Assembly (NCBI RefSeq): GCF_039655875.1
Contig: NZ_JBBYXK010000001.1
Coordinates: forward strand, 124,001 to 188,000
Direction of reading: 5' to 3'
Length of the DNA: 64,000 nt
Origin: Emcibacter sp. SYSU 3D8
Lineage (GTDB): Bacteria > Pseudomonadota > Alphaproteobacteria > SMXS01
Shown: in pieces, positions 40,164 through 49,558 of the stretch
How positions within the stretch are numbered: position 1 is the first letter of the stretch
Layout: each line of letters starts with the position of its first letter
Position numbers and translations under genes: made by a program
Notes under the pieces: model-generated
What the model saw: the letters and a program-made list of their open reading frames with translations, nothing else
Database searches by the model: none
What the model was told of the DNA's origin: nothing

Positions 40164-41531
40164 TTGACGACGGGTAGATTGACGAAGCGGCTCGCCATCG
40201 GCGTTGCCGCCATCGCGCTGGGCGCGGTGCCCGCGCAGGCCGAAACGCTGAGGGAAGCGCTGGCCACGGCCTACCAGAACAATCCGATTCTCGAAGCGCA
40301 GCGGGCCGGGGTGAGGGCCGAAGACGAGAACGTCTCCCAAGCGCTTTCCGGCTATCGTCCGGCAATCACCGGACAGGCGAATATCACCAAGGAGCGAAGC
40401 CGGAATTTCTTCTCGCCGACAGGCGGCAAGCAGACATTGACGCCGATCACCGCGGCGGTCTCGCTGGAACAGCCGATTTTCCGCAGTTTCCGAACCTTCA
40501 ATGCAGTGAAGGAGTCGAAGACTCGGGTCGAAGCAGCGCGCAGCGACCTCGTCTCCACCGAGCAGGATGTGCTGCTGATCACCGTTGCCGCCTATATGGA
40601 TGTGCTGCGCGATCAGGCCGTGCTCGAGCTTCGCCGCAACAACGTCCAGGTGCTGGACCGCCAGCTGGGGGCATCGCGCGACAGGTTCGAGGTCGGCGAG
40701 ATTACCCGCACCGACGTCGCGCAGTCCGAGGCGCGCATGTCCGGTTCCATTTCCAGCCGTACTGCGGCCGAGGCGGATCTGACCGCAAGCCGCACGGCGT
40801 ACGAACGCATCGTCGGCAATGCACCGGGCACGCTGGAGCAACCGGAGCCGATGGGCGCGATGCCGACATCCGAGGCCAATGCGATCCAGATCGCGCTGGC
40901 CGAAAATCCGGAACTGAAGGCTGCCCGGCTCGAGGAAGAAGCGGCCCGGCAGGCGATCAGCACCGCGAAGTCCGAATTGGGGCCCGAGGTCAGCCTGGTG
41001 GCGCAATACCAGTACCAGGAGGATCAGTTCGTCCAGGGATTCTCGTCCGGCACCCAGAGCATCATGGCGCGGGCGACCGTGCCGATCTACGCGGCGGGCG
41101 TCACCAGTTCGCGGATCCGCCAGGCCAAGCAGATCAATTCCCAGCGCCGCATGCAGGCGATCGAAACCGAGCGCGAGATTCGGGAAGCGGTCAGCAATGC
41201 CTGGGAGAGGCTGCGCGCGGCGAGGGCCATCATCGAGTCCAGCAAGTCGCAGGTCGAGGCCAACAAGATCGCCCTCGAAGGGGTGAGGCAGGAGCAGGAA
41301 GTGGGCTCGCGCACCACGCTCGATGTTCTGGATGCCGAACAGGAGGCACTCGACGCCGAGGTGGAACTGGTGCGTGCCCAGCGCGAGGAATATGTGGCGT
41401 CATTCCAGCTTCTTTCCGCCTTGGGAAGGGCAACGGCCGAGTCTCTGAACCTGCCCGTCGAGCGCTACGACCCGGAACAATATTACGACCATGCCACCGG
41501 AAGCTGGTTTGGCTGGGGCACCGGCGACTAA
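40164..41531 (+). CDS. TolC-family outer-membrane efflux/type I secretion protein
   Basis: An outer-membrane channel of the TolC family, about 455 residues from the start I choose. The two OEP repeats are visible: one from ETLREALATAYQNNP and one from AIQIALAENPELKAARLE, each with long coiled-coil segments. The end YDHATGSWFGWGTGD follows the second repeat. I start at a TTG at 40164, which has AGGAGTGGGG upstream and gives a normal 26-residue signal peptide ending VPAQA; an in-frame ATG at 40107 would add 19 hydrophilic residues. Partner inner-membrane components are not nearby. The pcm-tolC-popZ-valS order is conserved in related bacteria. Confidence 0.9.
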   Translation: MTTGRLTKRLAIGVAAIALGAVPAQAETLREALATAYQNNPILEAQRAGVRAEDENVSQALSGYRPAITGQANITKERSRNFFSPTGGKQTLTPITAAVSLEQPIFRSFRTFNAVKESKTRVEAARSDLVSTEQDVLLITVAAYMDVLRDQAVLELRRNNVQVLDRQLGASRDRFEVGEITRTDVAQSEARMSGSISSRTAAEADLTASRTAYERIVGNAPGTLEQPEPMGAMPTSEANAIQIALAENPELKAARLEEEAARQAISTAKSELGPEVSLVAQYQYQEDQFVQGFSSGTQSIMARATVPIYAAGVTSSRIRQAKQINSQRRMQAIETEREIREAVSNAWERLRAARAIIESSKSQVEANKIALEGVRQEQEVGSRTTLDVLDAEQEALDAEVELVRAQREEYVASFQLLSALGRATAESLNLPVERYDPEQYYDHATGSWFGWGTGD

Positions 41532-41688
41532 CGCTGCCTCAGTTCATCGTAAACCTGCGGATAGTTCACTAAAGGCTGGCAAACACGGCCATTTGAATGT
41601 TTTCCGTGTCAGCGGCGAGCAACCCGGCGTATAGTGATGACGGTCGGCTGGGCATCCGCCGCAACATCAGTCGTCCACGAGATCGGTC

Positions 41689-42558
41689 ATGAGCAAAGCT
41701 GACAACAGGCCCGCTGAAGAAATGTCGATGGAAGACATCCTCGCGTCCATTCGCAAGATGATCGCGCAGGATCAGGACGGCATGGATTCCACCCGTGCCG
41801 ACCGCAACGCCGGCGTATCGTCCGAAGGGCGCCAGGCCGATGACGAGGTGCTGGACCTCGTGGATGAATTGCCGGAGGACAGTATCAGCGTGAACGAGGA
41901 GACGGTGCTGTCCGACGTGACGCCGCCCTGGGACGCGCCGCCCGAAGCAGGGATCGCCGATCTGGACGGCGATCAGCCCGAGGAACTGCTGGATCTTGAT
42001 GCCGAATTCGCCATCGAGGACGATGCGCCGCCGCCAGCCGACACCGCCGATGTGCCCCATCCGCCAGAACAGCCGGCGGTGGCGCCGGTCGATACCTCGC
42101 CGCTGGATCAGGAGCCGATCATGGCCGGACTGAGATTCGCGTCGCAGGTGGTCGAGCACGAGAATGGCGAACCCTATGCCCAGGACGTCACCCGGTTTGC
42201 GGACACGCCGCCGCCTGCAACGGGGCAGGCATTTGATGAGCCTGACACCGGCATCGAGTCGACCACTGCCGCATCGGAGAGTTTGACCGACGGCATGGCC
42301 CACGAACCGCATGAAGAGGTTGCATCCATGGACGCTCCGAACGAACGGATCCTGTCACCCGAAGCCGCCATCAAGACCAGCGCAGCGTTCGACCAGTTCG
42401 CCCAGACGCTGATTTCAGGCTACGAAGGCGACTCCAATACGCTTGAAGGCGTGGTGCGCGCCATGCTGAAACCGATGCTGAAGGAATGGCTCGACGCCAA
42501 CCTGCCGCGACTCGTCGAGGACATCGTTCAGGCTGAAATCCGTCGGCTCGCACGCTGA
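41689..42558 (+). CDS. PopZ-like (DUF2497) polar-organising protein
   Basis: A 289-residue acidic, disordered protein with the two terminal modules of PopZ homologues. The N-terminal helix is MSMEDILASIRKMIAQDQ, and the C-terminal oligomerisation helices are AAFDQFAQTLISGYEGDS and VRAMLKPMLKEWLDANLPR. The centre (about residues 35-225) is Pro/Asp/Glu-rich. In Caulobacter, PopZ forms the polar matrix that anchors the chromosome. The gene position between tolC and valS is the expected conserved context. Confidence 0.88.
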   Translation: MSKADNRPAEEMSMEDILASIRKMIAQDQDGMDSTRADRNAGVSSEGRQADDEVLDLVDELPEDSISVNEETVLSDVTPPWDAPPEAGIADLDGDQPEELLDLDAEFAIEDDAPPPADTADVPHPPEQPAVAPVDTSPLDQEPIMAGLRFASQVVEHENGEPYAQDVTRFADTPPPATGQAFDEPDTGIESTTAASESLTDGMAHEPHEEVASMDAPNERILSPEAAIKTSAAFDQFAQTLISGYEGDSNTLEGVVRAMLKPMLKEWLDANLPRLVEDIVQAEIRRLAR

Positions 42559-42630
42559 CTGCTGGAGTCGCGGGCGGTTTCCCGGTAAAACCCCCGCCGA
42601 ATCCGAGATCAGTCGAGAAGCGTGCCCGCG

Positions 42631-45288
42631 ATGCTGGATAAAGTCTTTCGACCCGCCGAGGTTGAACCCGAAATTTACAACGACTGGGAAACGTCGGGGG
42701 CGTTTGCCGCTGGCCGGCGACCGGACGCAAAGCCGTACACCATTGTCATTCCGCCGCCGAACGTCACCGGCAGCCTGCATATGGGGCACGCGCTCAACAA
42801 CACCCTGCAGGACGTGCTGGTGCGGTTCGAGCGCATGCGTGGCCGCGACGTGCTGTGGCAGCCCGGCACCGATCATGCCGGGATCGCCACCCAGATGGTG
42901 GTCGAGCGCCAGCTTGCCGAGCAGGGCAATATCGGCCGCCAGGACATGGGCCGCGACGAATTCCTGAAGCGGGTCTGGTCCTGGAAGGAAGAATCCGGCG
43001 GCACCATCATCAACCAGCTTCGCCGCCTGGGCGCCAGCTGCGACTGGTCGCGCGAGCGTTTCACCATGGACGAAGGCCTCAGCGAGGCGGTCCAGAAGGT
43101 GTTCGTCGACTGGTACCGCGCCGGCCTGATCTACAAGGACAAGCGGCTGGTCAACTGGGATCCGAAGCTGTTGACGGCCATTTCCGACCTCGAGGTCGAG
43201 CTTCGCGAGATCAAGGGCCATCTCTGGCATTTCCGCTATCCCATCGCCGGCGAGCCGGGGCGTTTCATCGTCGTCGCGACCACGCGGCCCGAGACCATGC
43301 TGGGCGATACCGCCGTTGCGGTGCATCCGGACGATGAGCGTTACCGGGACCTGATCGGCAAGATGGTCGAGCTGCCGCTGACCGGCCGCCAGATTCCCAT
43401 CGTCGCCGACAATTACGCCGATCCGGAAACCGGTTCGGGCGCGGTCAAGATCACGCCGGCCCACGACTTCAACGATTTCGAGGTCGGTCGCCGCCACGCC
43501 CTGCCCATGATCAACATTCTGGATGCGTCGGCGCACCTCAATGAAAACGTGCCAGAGGCCTATCGCGGCATGGAGCGGTTCAAGGCCCGAGCCCGGGTGA
43601 TCGAAGACCTGGACGCGCTCGGCCTGCTGGAGAAGATCGACGATCACCTGCATTCGGTGCCGCACGGCGACCGCAGCGGCGTGGTCATCGAGCCGTGGCT
43701 GACCGACCAGTGGTACGTGGACGCGGCCACCCTGGCCAAGCCGGCGATCGAGGCTGTCGAACGCAGCCAGACTGTGTTCGTGCCGCGCAACTGGGAAAAA
43801 ACCTATTTCGAGTGGCTGCGCAATATCCAGCCCTGGTGCATCTCGCGCCAGCTCTGGTGGGGACATCAGATTCCGGCCTGGTACGGCCCGGACAACAAGG
43901 TGTTCGTGGCGCTCACCGAGGAGGAGGCGGCCGCCGAGGCGCGCATCCATTACGGCAAGGACGAGACGCTGACGCGTGACGAGGACGTGCTCGACACCTG
44001 GTTCTCGTCGCAGCTCTGGCCGTTCTCCACGCTGGGCTGGCCCGAACAGACGCCCGAGCTGAAGCGCCATTACCAGACCGACGTGCTGGTCACCGGCTTC
44101 GACATCATCTTCTTCTGGGTCGCCCGGATGATGATGTCGGGCATCTACTTCATGGAAGAAGTGCCGTTTCACACGGTCTACATCCATGCGCTGGTCCGCG
44201 ATGAGAAGGGCCAGAAGATGTCGAAGTCGAAAGGCAACGTCATCGATCCACTCCAGCTCATCGACGAATATGGCGCCGATGCGCTGCGCTTCACCCTCAC
44301 GGCGATGGCCGCGCAGGGCAGGGACATCAAGCTGTCGAAGCAGCGGGTCGAGGGCTACCGGAACTTCGGCACCAAGTTGTGGAACGCCTACCGCTATTGC
44401 GGCCTGAATGACGCGCTGAACACCTCGGGATTCGACCCGGCAACCAGCCGGCAACCGGTCAACCGCTGGCTGGCGGGCAAGGTCATGGCGACCACCGCCA
44501 CCGTGACGGAGGCGCTGGAGGCCTACAAGTTCAACGAGGCGGCGAACGCGCTCTACCAGTTCGTCTGGGGCGACTTCTGCGACTGGTACCTCGAATTCAC
44601 CAAACCGCTGCTGGGCGGCGGCGACGAGACGGTGAAGGCCGAGACCCGCGGCACGACGGCGTGGGCCATGGAGCAGATCCTGCGCCTCTTGCATCCGTTC
44701 ATGCCATTCATCACCGAATATCTGTGGCGCCAGACCCATGACGATCTGCTGATCCTGGCGGACTGGCCCCTGCCGCGCACCGACCTTGCCGATGCTGCCT
44801 CGGGCCGCGAGATCGAAGCCGTGATCGACCTGATCACCCGTGTCCGCACTGTCCGCACCGAAATGAACGTGCCGCCCGGCGCGAAGATCGCCGTTGCCGT
44901 CCAGCAATCGGAAACCGGCGCGTTCGCCGCCCTGACCGACCAGTCCGAGGTACTGCAGCCGGTCATCACCCGGCTGGCGCGCATCGACAGGGTCGAGACC
45001 GTCGAATCGTTTCCGCGCGGCACCGTGCAGATTCCGGTGGGCGAGGCGACGCTGGGCCTGCTGCTCGCGGACGTCATCGACTTCGACGCCGAGAAAGCGC
45101 GTCTCCGCAAGGAGATCGAGAAAGCGAACAAGGAGATGGCGAGTCTGGATGGCCGGCTCAACAACCCCGGATTCGTGGCCAAGGCGCCAGAGGCCGTGGT
45201 CGAGGAGCAGCGCGAGCGTCGCGAGGAAATGGTTCAACTCGTGGCGACGCTGAACGAGGCCATCGTCCGACTCGACGCGCTGGTCTAG
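42631..45288 (+). CDS. valS: valyl-tRNA synthetase
   Basis: An 885-residue class I synthetase charging tRNA-Val. The HIGH-type motif is SLHMGHAL, and the KMSKS-type motif is KMSKSKGN. The editing domain lies between, with TTRPETMLGDTAVAVHPDD. The anticodon-binding region and a C-terminal coiled coil (EKARLRKEIEKANKEMASL) are typical of ValS. I use the ATG at 42631 (MLDKVFRPAEVEP); a GTG at 42622 with GAGAAG upstream is an alternative. Confidence 0.97.
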   Translation: MLDKVFRPAEVEPEIYNDWETSGAFAAGRRPDAKPYTIVIPPPNVTGSLHMGHALNNTLQDVLVRFERMRGRDVLWQPGTDHAGIATQMVVERQLAEQGNIGRQDMGRDEFLKRVWSWKEESGGTIINQLRRLGASCDWSRERFTMDEGLSEAVQKVFVDWYRAGLIYKDKRLVNWDPKLLTAISDLEVELREIKGHLWHFRYPIAGEPGRFIVVATTRPETMLGDTAVAVHPDDERYRDLIGKMVELPLTGRQIPIVADNYADPETGSGAVKITPAHDFNDFEVGRRHALPMINILDASAHLNENVPEAYRGMERFKARARVIEDLDALGLLEKIDDHLHSVPHGDRSGVVIEPWLTDQWYVDAATLAKPAIEAVERSQTVFVPRNWEKTYFEWLRNIQPWCISRQLWWGHQIPAWYGPDNKVFVALTEEEAAAEARIHYGKDETLTRDEDVLDTWFSSQLWPFSTLGWPEQTPELKRHYQTDVLVTGFDIIFFWVARMMMSGIYFMEEVPFHTVYIHALVRDEKGQKMSKSKGNVIDPLQLIDEYGADALRFTLTAMAAQGRDIKLSKQRVEGYRNFGTKLWNAYRYCGLNDALNTSGFDPATSRQPVNRWLAGKVMATTATVTEALEAYKFNEAANALYQFVWGDFCDWYLEFTKPLLGGGDETVKAETRGTTAWAMEQILRLLHPFMPFITEYLWRQTHDDLLILADWPLPRTDLADAASGREIEAVIDLITRVRTVRTEMNVPPGAKIAVAVQQSETGAFAALTDQSEVLQPVITRLARIDRVETVESFPRGTVQIPVGEATLGLLLADVIDFDAEKARLRKEIEKANKEMASLDGRLNNPGFVAKAPEAVVEEQRERREEMVQLVATLNEAIVRLDALV

Positions 45289-45353
45289 CGGTTCACCCAA
45301 CGTCTCCCTCACGTGCTAGGCTGTCGCCATCTTAGGCCCGGCGGGAGAACCAC

Positions 45354-47078
45354 ATGGACGCGCACCGTTTTGACAAATCCAGATTGCCCAGCCGGCATGT
45401 GACGGAAGGCCCGACGCGGGCGCCGCACCGGTCCTACTATTACGCCATGGGTCTGACCGACGAGCAGATCCATCAGCCGCTTGTGGGTGTGTGCACCACC
45501 TGGAACGAATCCGCGCCCTGCAATACCGCGCTGATGCGCCAGGCCAAGGTTGCGAAAGACGGCGTCTGGTCGGCGGGCGGCACGCCCCGCGAATTCACCA
45601 CCATCACCGTCACCGATGGCATCGCCATGGGCCATGCGGGCATGTATTCGTCACTGCCCAGCCGCGATCTGATCGCGGATTCGGTCGAGTTGTCCATGCG
45701 CGGGCACTGCTATGACGCGCTGGTCGGCTTCGCCGGCTGCGACAAGTCGCTGCCCGGCCTGATGATGGCCATGGTCCGGCTGAACGTGCCGTCCGTGTTC
45801 ATGTATGGCGGCTCCATTCTTCCGGGGCGGTTCCACGGCCGCGACGTCACCGTTGTCGATGTGTTCGAGGCCGTCGGCCAGTTCTCGGCCGGCAACATGG
45901 ACGAAGAGGAATTGTTCAAGCTGGAATGCGTGGCCTGCCCGTCGGAGGGCTCGTGCGGCGGCCAGTTTACCGCCAACACCATGGCCTGCGTGTCCGAGGC
46001 GATCGGCCTGGCGCTGCCCGGGTCGGCCGGCGCACCGGCGCCTTACGAATCCCGCGACCAGTTCGCCTATGACAGCGGCGTGGCGGTCATGGAACTGATT
46101 GCGCGCAATATCCGGCCGCGCGACATCGTGACCCACAAGTCGCTGGAGAACGCCGCCGTCGTCGTCGCGGCGACCGGCGGGTCGACCAATGGCGGCCTGC
46201 ACCTGCCGGCCATCGCCCACGAGGCGGGCATCGAGTTCACGCTGCAGGACGTGGCCGAGATCTTCAAGCGCACGCCCTATCTGGCCGACATGAAGCCCGG
46301 CGGGAAATACGTGGCCAAGGACATGTGGGAAGCGGGCGGCATCCAGATGCTGCTGCGGACCCTGCTGGATGGCGGCTATATCCACGGCGACTGCATGACG
46401 GTTACCGGCAAGACCATCGCCGAAAATCTGGCCGGCGTGCGCTGGAACGACGAGCAGGACGTCATGCGGCCCTATACCAATCCGATCACGCCCACCGGCG
46501 GCGTGGTGGGGCTGACCGGCAACCTGGCCCCCGAGGGAGCGATCGTGAAGGTCGCCGGCACGCAGAACCTGAAGTTCACCGGGCGCGCCCGCTGCTTCGA
46601 TGGTGAGGAAGCCGCGTTCGAGGCGGTGCAGGCCGGCGCCTATGGCGAGGGCGATGTCATCGTGATCCGTTATGAAGGTCCGAAGGGTGGACCGGGAATG
46701 CGCGAGATGTTGTCGACCACGGCGGCCATCGTCGGTCAGGACATGGGCTCCAAGGTCGCGCTGATTACCGACGGCAGGTTCTCTGGCGGCACGCGCGGCC
46801 TGTGCATCGGCCATGTCGGGCCTGAGGCGGCGCTGGGCGGGCCAATCGGCCTGCTGCGGGATGGCGACGTCATTCACATCGACGCCGAAGCGGGCACGCT
46901 TGAAGTGGATGTTGATGCGGCAGAAATGGAGGCTCGCCGCAAGGCATGGACGCCTCGGGCCAACCAGTACCAGTCGGGCGCACTGTGGAAATATGCCCAG
47001 CTCGTCGGCCCGGCGTGGAAGGGAGCGGTGACCCATCCCGGGGGCGCGGCCGAGACCCACGTCTACGCGGATATCTGA
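45354..47078 (+). CDS. ilvD: dihydroxy-acid dehydratase
   Basis: A 574-residue IlvD/Edd family enzyme, which makes 2-oxoisovalerate and 3-methyl-2-oxovalerate in branched-chain amino acid synthesis. The Fe-S cluster cysteines occur in SAPCNTALM, FAGCDKSLPG and CPSEGSCGGQFTANTM. The C-terminal GRFSGGTRGLCIGHVGPEA is the conserved active-site region. Start ATG at 45354 follows GGGAGAAC. The gene stands alone, with other ilv genes not in the window. Confidence 0.95.
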   Translation: MDAHRFDKSRLPSRHVTEGPTRAPHRSYYYAMGLTDEQIHQPLVGVCTTWNESAPCNTALMRQAKVAKDGVWSAGGTPREFTTITVTDGIAMGHAGMYSSLPSRDLIADSVELSMRGHCYDALVGFAGCDKSLPGLMMAMVRLNVPSVFMYGGSILPGRFHGRDVTVVDVFEAVGQFSAGNMDEEELFKLECVACPSEGSCGGQFTANTMACVSEAIGLALPGSAGAPAPYESRDQFAYDSGVAVMELIARNIRPRDIVTHKSLENAAVVVAATGGSTNGGLHLPAIAHEAGIEFTLQDVAEIFKRTPYLADMKPGGKYVAKDMWEAGGIQMLLRTLLDGGYIHGDCMTVTGKTIAENLAGVRWNDEQDVMRPYTNPITPTGGVVGLTGNLAPEGAIVKVAGTQNLKFTGRARCFDGEEAAFEAVQAGAYGEGDVIVIRYEGPKGGPGMREMLSTTAAIVGQDMGSKVALITDGRFSGGTRGLCIGHVGPEAALGGPIGLLRDGDVIHIDAEAGTLEVDVDAAEMEARRKAWTPRANQYQSGALWKYAQLVGPAWKGAVTHPGGAAETHVYADI

Positions 47079-47130
47079 GGCCCGGGCTGCGTGATAGACT
47101 TCCCTCGCGGCGCATCAGGAGGGGAATGAC

Positions 47131-48048
47131 ATGGGCAGGACTCACGTCTTCACGTCATGGGCCGGCCGGGCGCTGTGCGTCCTCGGGCTGGCCATGGCTT
47201 TGCCGGTGTTCGCCGCCACCATCCCGATCGTTCCCGGCACCAGCATGGCCATGGATCCGCCGGAGGGCCAATGCCGCATCGAGCCGTCGGCAAGCCAGTT
47301 CGACGCAGGCTACTTCGCGACCATGCAGCAGATGTATGCGGGGTCCAACAACCTGCTGGCGCTTTTCATAGAATGCGACGTCCTTGCCAGCGTGAGGCAA
47401 GGCATGGCCCAGCCAATCACACGCTGGACCATCGTGCTGCTGCCGCTATCCAACGGCCAGGTGATACCCGCGACCGGTTACACCCGCGCACAGGTCATCG
47501 AGGAGATGAGCAAGGTGGCGGCGGGCGCCGACCTGCAGGGGGTTCTCGACGGCCAGAAAGACTCCATCGAGCAGCGGGTCGGTCAGGTTCTGCAGCAGGA
47601 CACTTTCCAGATGGGCCAGGTCAGGAGCCTTGGCCTGCTGGCAAGGGATGATGCCGCGCTCTATTCCGGGTTGCACCTGTCCCAGGGCATGACGGGCCAA
47701 ATGCAGAACGTCGCCTGCGTCATCGGCATGACCGTGATCAGCAACCATATCGTAACCGTGAATGCCTATCAGCCCTTCGAAGGCGCCGAAACCTACACCG
47801 ACATGGTCGAGGACATGCAGGATGCCATGGCCGACCTGGTGAGCATGAACGGCGGCCATCCATCTCCACCAGCCCTGCCGGCGGCCGGCGATATCCCTCC
47901 CATGGTGCCAGCCATGGGCATGGACGCGTCGGATGGCGGAGGCGGCGGGAACATGCTGATGATGATCGTCCTGGGCGCCGGTGTCGTGCTCGCGGGTGGT
48001 CTGGTGGGCTTCTTCCTGACCCGGCGCAAGCCGGGAGACGATACCTAG
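47131..48048 (+). CDS. exported protein with C-terminal membrane anchor, function unknown
   Basis: A 305-residue protein. A signal peptide (about 30 residues, ending VFAAT) starts it. The soluble middle has VLLPLSNGQVIPATGYTRAQVIEEM and GMTVISNHIVTVNAYQPFEGAETYTDMV. A Pro-rich linker leads to a glycine run (SDGGGGGN), a single hydrophobic helix (MLMMIVLGAGVVLAGGLVGFFL) and a basic tail TRRK. It is therefore a single-pass membrane protein with its main domain in the periplasm. I recognise no family. Its TAG stop shares CTAG with the opposite-strand ABC permease stop. Confidence 0.75.
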   Translation: MGRTHVFTSWAGRALCVLGLAMALPVFAATIPIVPGTSMAMDPPEGQCRIEPSASQFDAGYFATMQQMYAGSNNLLALFIECDVLASVRQGMAQPITRWTIVLLPLSNGQVIPATGYTRAQVIEEMSKVAAGADLQGVLDGQKDSIEQRVGQVLQQDTFQMGQVRSLGLLARDDAALYSGLHLSQGMTGQMQNVACVIGMTVISNHIVTVNAYQPFEGAETYTDMVEDMQDAMADLVSMNGGHPSPPALPAAGDIPPMVPAMGMDASDGGGGGNMLMMIVLGAGVVLAGGLVGFFLTRRKPGDDT

Positions 48049-48815
48049 CGGCCGCGCAGCCGCCTCAGGATGGACCGCTCCGCCATGCGCAGCGCGGCGT
48101 GCAGCAGCGCACCCATGATCGCCAGCACGATCACCGCGGCAAAGGTGCGGGCGGTCTGCAGGCGATTGCTGGATTCCAGGATGCGCCACGCGAGACCCTG
48201 GGCACCACCGGATCCGGCGACGAATTCGGCGACCACCGCGCCGATGACCGCCAGGCCGCCCGCCACCTTGTGACCCTCCAGCACGAACGGAATCGATGAC
48301 GGGATGCGCAGCCGCCACAGGCGTTGCCAGCGCCCCGCGCCATACAGGTCGAACAGCCGCTCCAGGTCAGGATCGGTAGCCTTCAATCCGGTCAGGGCGC
48401 CGGAGAAGATGGGGAAGAACGCCACGATCACGGCCAGGGCGACGATGGCGCGTTCTGGATGGGCAAGGCCGGCCCAGATGACCACTTGCGGCGCGATGGC
48501 GATCACCGGCGTTACCTGCAACGCCACGGCGAGCGGCTGCACCGCTTTTTCGAGCGTCTGGTTGAGTGCGACGACAAGGGCCGTACCGCAGGCCAGGATG
48601 CTCGCCGTCACCAGCGCCTTGAGGGCCATCGACAGCGTGTTCCAGGCGGACGAGATCAGCACCGGCGCGCCATCGATCGCGGCTGCGGCAATTTCTGACG
48701 GCGGCGGCAGGAAGTAGCTGGGGATCGCCAATATCCGGCAGGCTGCCTCCCAGCCCGCCAGCAGGACGGCGATCAGCACCAGCGGCGCGGCGACGTCCAG
48801 GGCAGCCCGGTTCAT
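48045..48815 (-). CDS. ABC transporter permease (nitrate/sulfonate/taurine-type)
   Basis: A 256-residue SsuC/TauC-like permease with five or six transmembrane helices. The coupling EAA loop is DLYGAGRWQRLWRLRIPSSIPFVLEG. It belongs to a three-gene importer with the ATPase and binding protein in one operon (4-bp overlap with the ATPase gene). Solute may be a sulfonate, aromatic or pyrimidine-like compound; it is not determined. Confidence 0.9.
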   Translation of the reverse strand: MNRAALDVAAPLVLIAVLLAGWEAACRILAIPSYFLPPPSEIAAAAIDGAPVLISSAWNTLSMALKALVTASILACGTALVVALNQTLEKAVQPLAVALQVTPVIAIAPQVVIWAGLAHPERAIVALAVIVAFFPIFSGALTGLKATDPDLERLFDLYGAGRWQRLWRLRIPSSIPFVLEGHKVAGGLAVIGAVVAEFVAGSGGAQGLAWRILESSNRLQTARTFAAVIVLAIMGALLHAALRMAERSILRRLRGR

Positions 48816-49558
48816 GCTTCACGGCCCATGCTGGCCGCGAGATCGCGGGAGATGGCTTCCACGGCCGAGCGGAACTCTGTCGTGGTCCGGAAATGCGCCG
48901 GCCTTGGGAAAACCGGGTCGGTTTGCGTGACACTGAAGGTGCGCCCCGGCGAGGCGCTCATCACCACGACCCTCGAGGCCATGTACACCGCTTCCTCGAC
49001 ATTGTGGGTGACGAAGATGACGGCAGGCCGGGTCTCGGCCCACAGGCGATGAATGTCCGCGGCCAGATCGCGCCGCGTGATCTCGTCGAGGGCCGCGAAG
49101 GGCTCGTCGAGCAGCAGCAATCGGGGTTCCGTCACCAGCGCGCGCGCCAGCGATACGCGCATGGCCATGCCGCCGGAAAGTTGCGCCGGCTTGGCGGCCA
49201 GTGCGCCGGAAAGTCCCACGCGCGCCAGCGCATCCGCTGCCTGCCGTCGCGCACTTGCCTTGTCTGCACCTTCGAGGTCGAGCGGCAGGGCGGCATTGGC
49301 CAGCGCGGTCGCCCACGGCATGAGGGTAGGGGACTGGAACACCAGTGAGGTTTCGCCCCGGCCCGGCGCCCTGGTGACCGTGCCGCGGCTTGGCGGCTCC
49401 AGGCCGGCCAGCAACCGGAGCGCGGTACTTTTGCCGCAGCCCGACGGCCCGACCAGTGCGACGATCTCGCCTTCCGCGACCGCCAGGTCGAACGGGCCGA
49501 GCGCCTTGCCCCGGTCCGGATATTCGACCTCGACGGCGGCGAGGGAGGCGGTCTCCAT
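48812..49558 (-). CDS. ABC transporter ATP-binding protein (nitrate/sulfonate/taurine-type)
   Basis: A 248-residue ATPase with Walker A GPSGCGKST, signature LSGGMAMRVSLARAL, Walker B LLLLDEPFAALD and H-loop FVTHNVEEAVY. Sequence style is SsuB/TauB/ThiZ-like. It overlaps both neighbours by one to four bases, so the order substrate-binding protein, ATPase, permease is a coupled operon. Confidence 0.92.
   Translation of the reverse strand: METASLAAVEVEYPDRGKALGPFDLAVAEGEIVALVGPSGCGKSTALRLLAGLEPPSRGTVTRAPGRGETSLVFQSPTLMPWATALANAALPLDLEGADKASARRQAADALARVGLSGALAAKPAQLSGGMAMRVSLARALVTEPRLLLLDEPFAALDEITRRDLAADIHRLWAETRPAVIFVTHNVEEAVYMASRVVVMSASPGRTFSVTQTDPVFPRPAHFRTTTEFRSAVEAISRDLAASMGREA

Noticed and set aside
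42415-45312. A 965-codon open frame on the minus strand opposite valS
   Set aside because: Its product has no recognisable domain, while the plus strand encodes a full valyl-tRNA synthetase with both signature motifs. Long antisense frames are common in GC-rich DNA.
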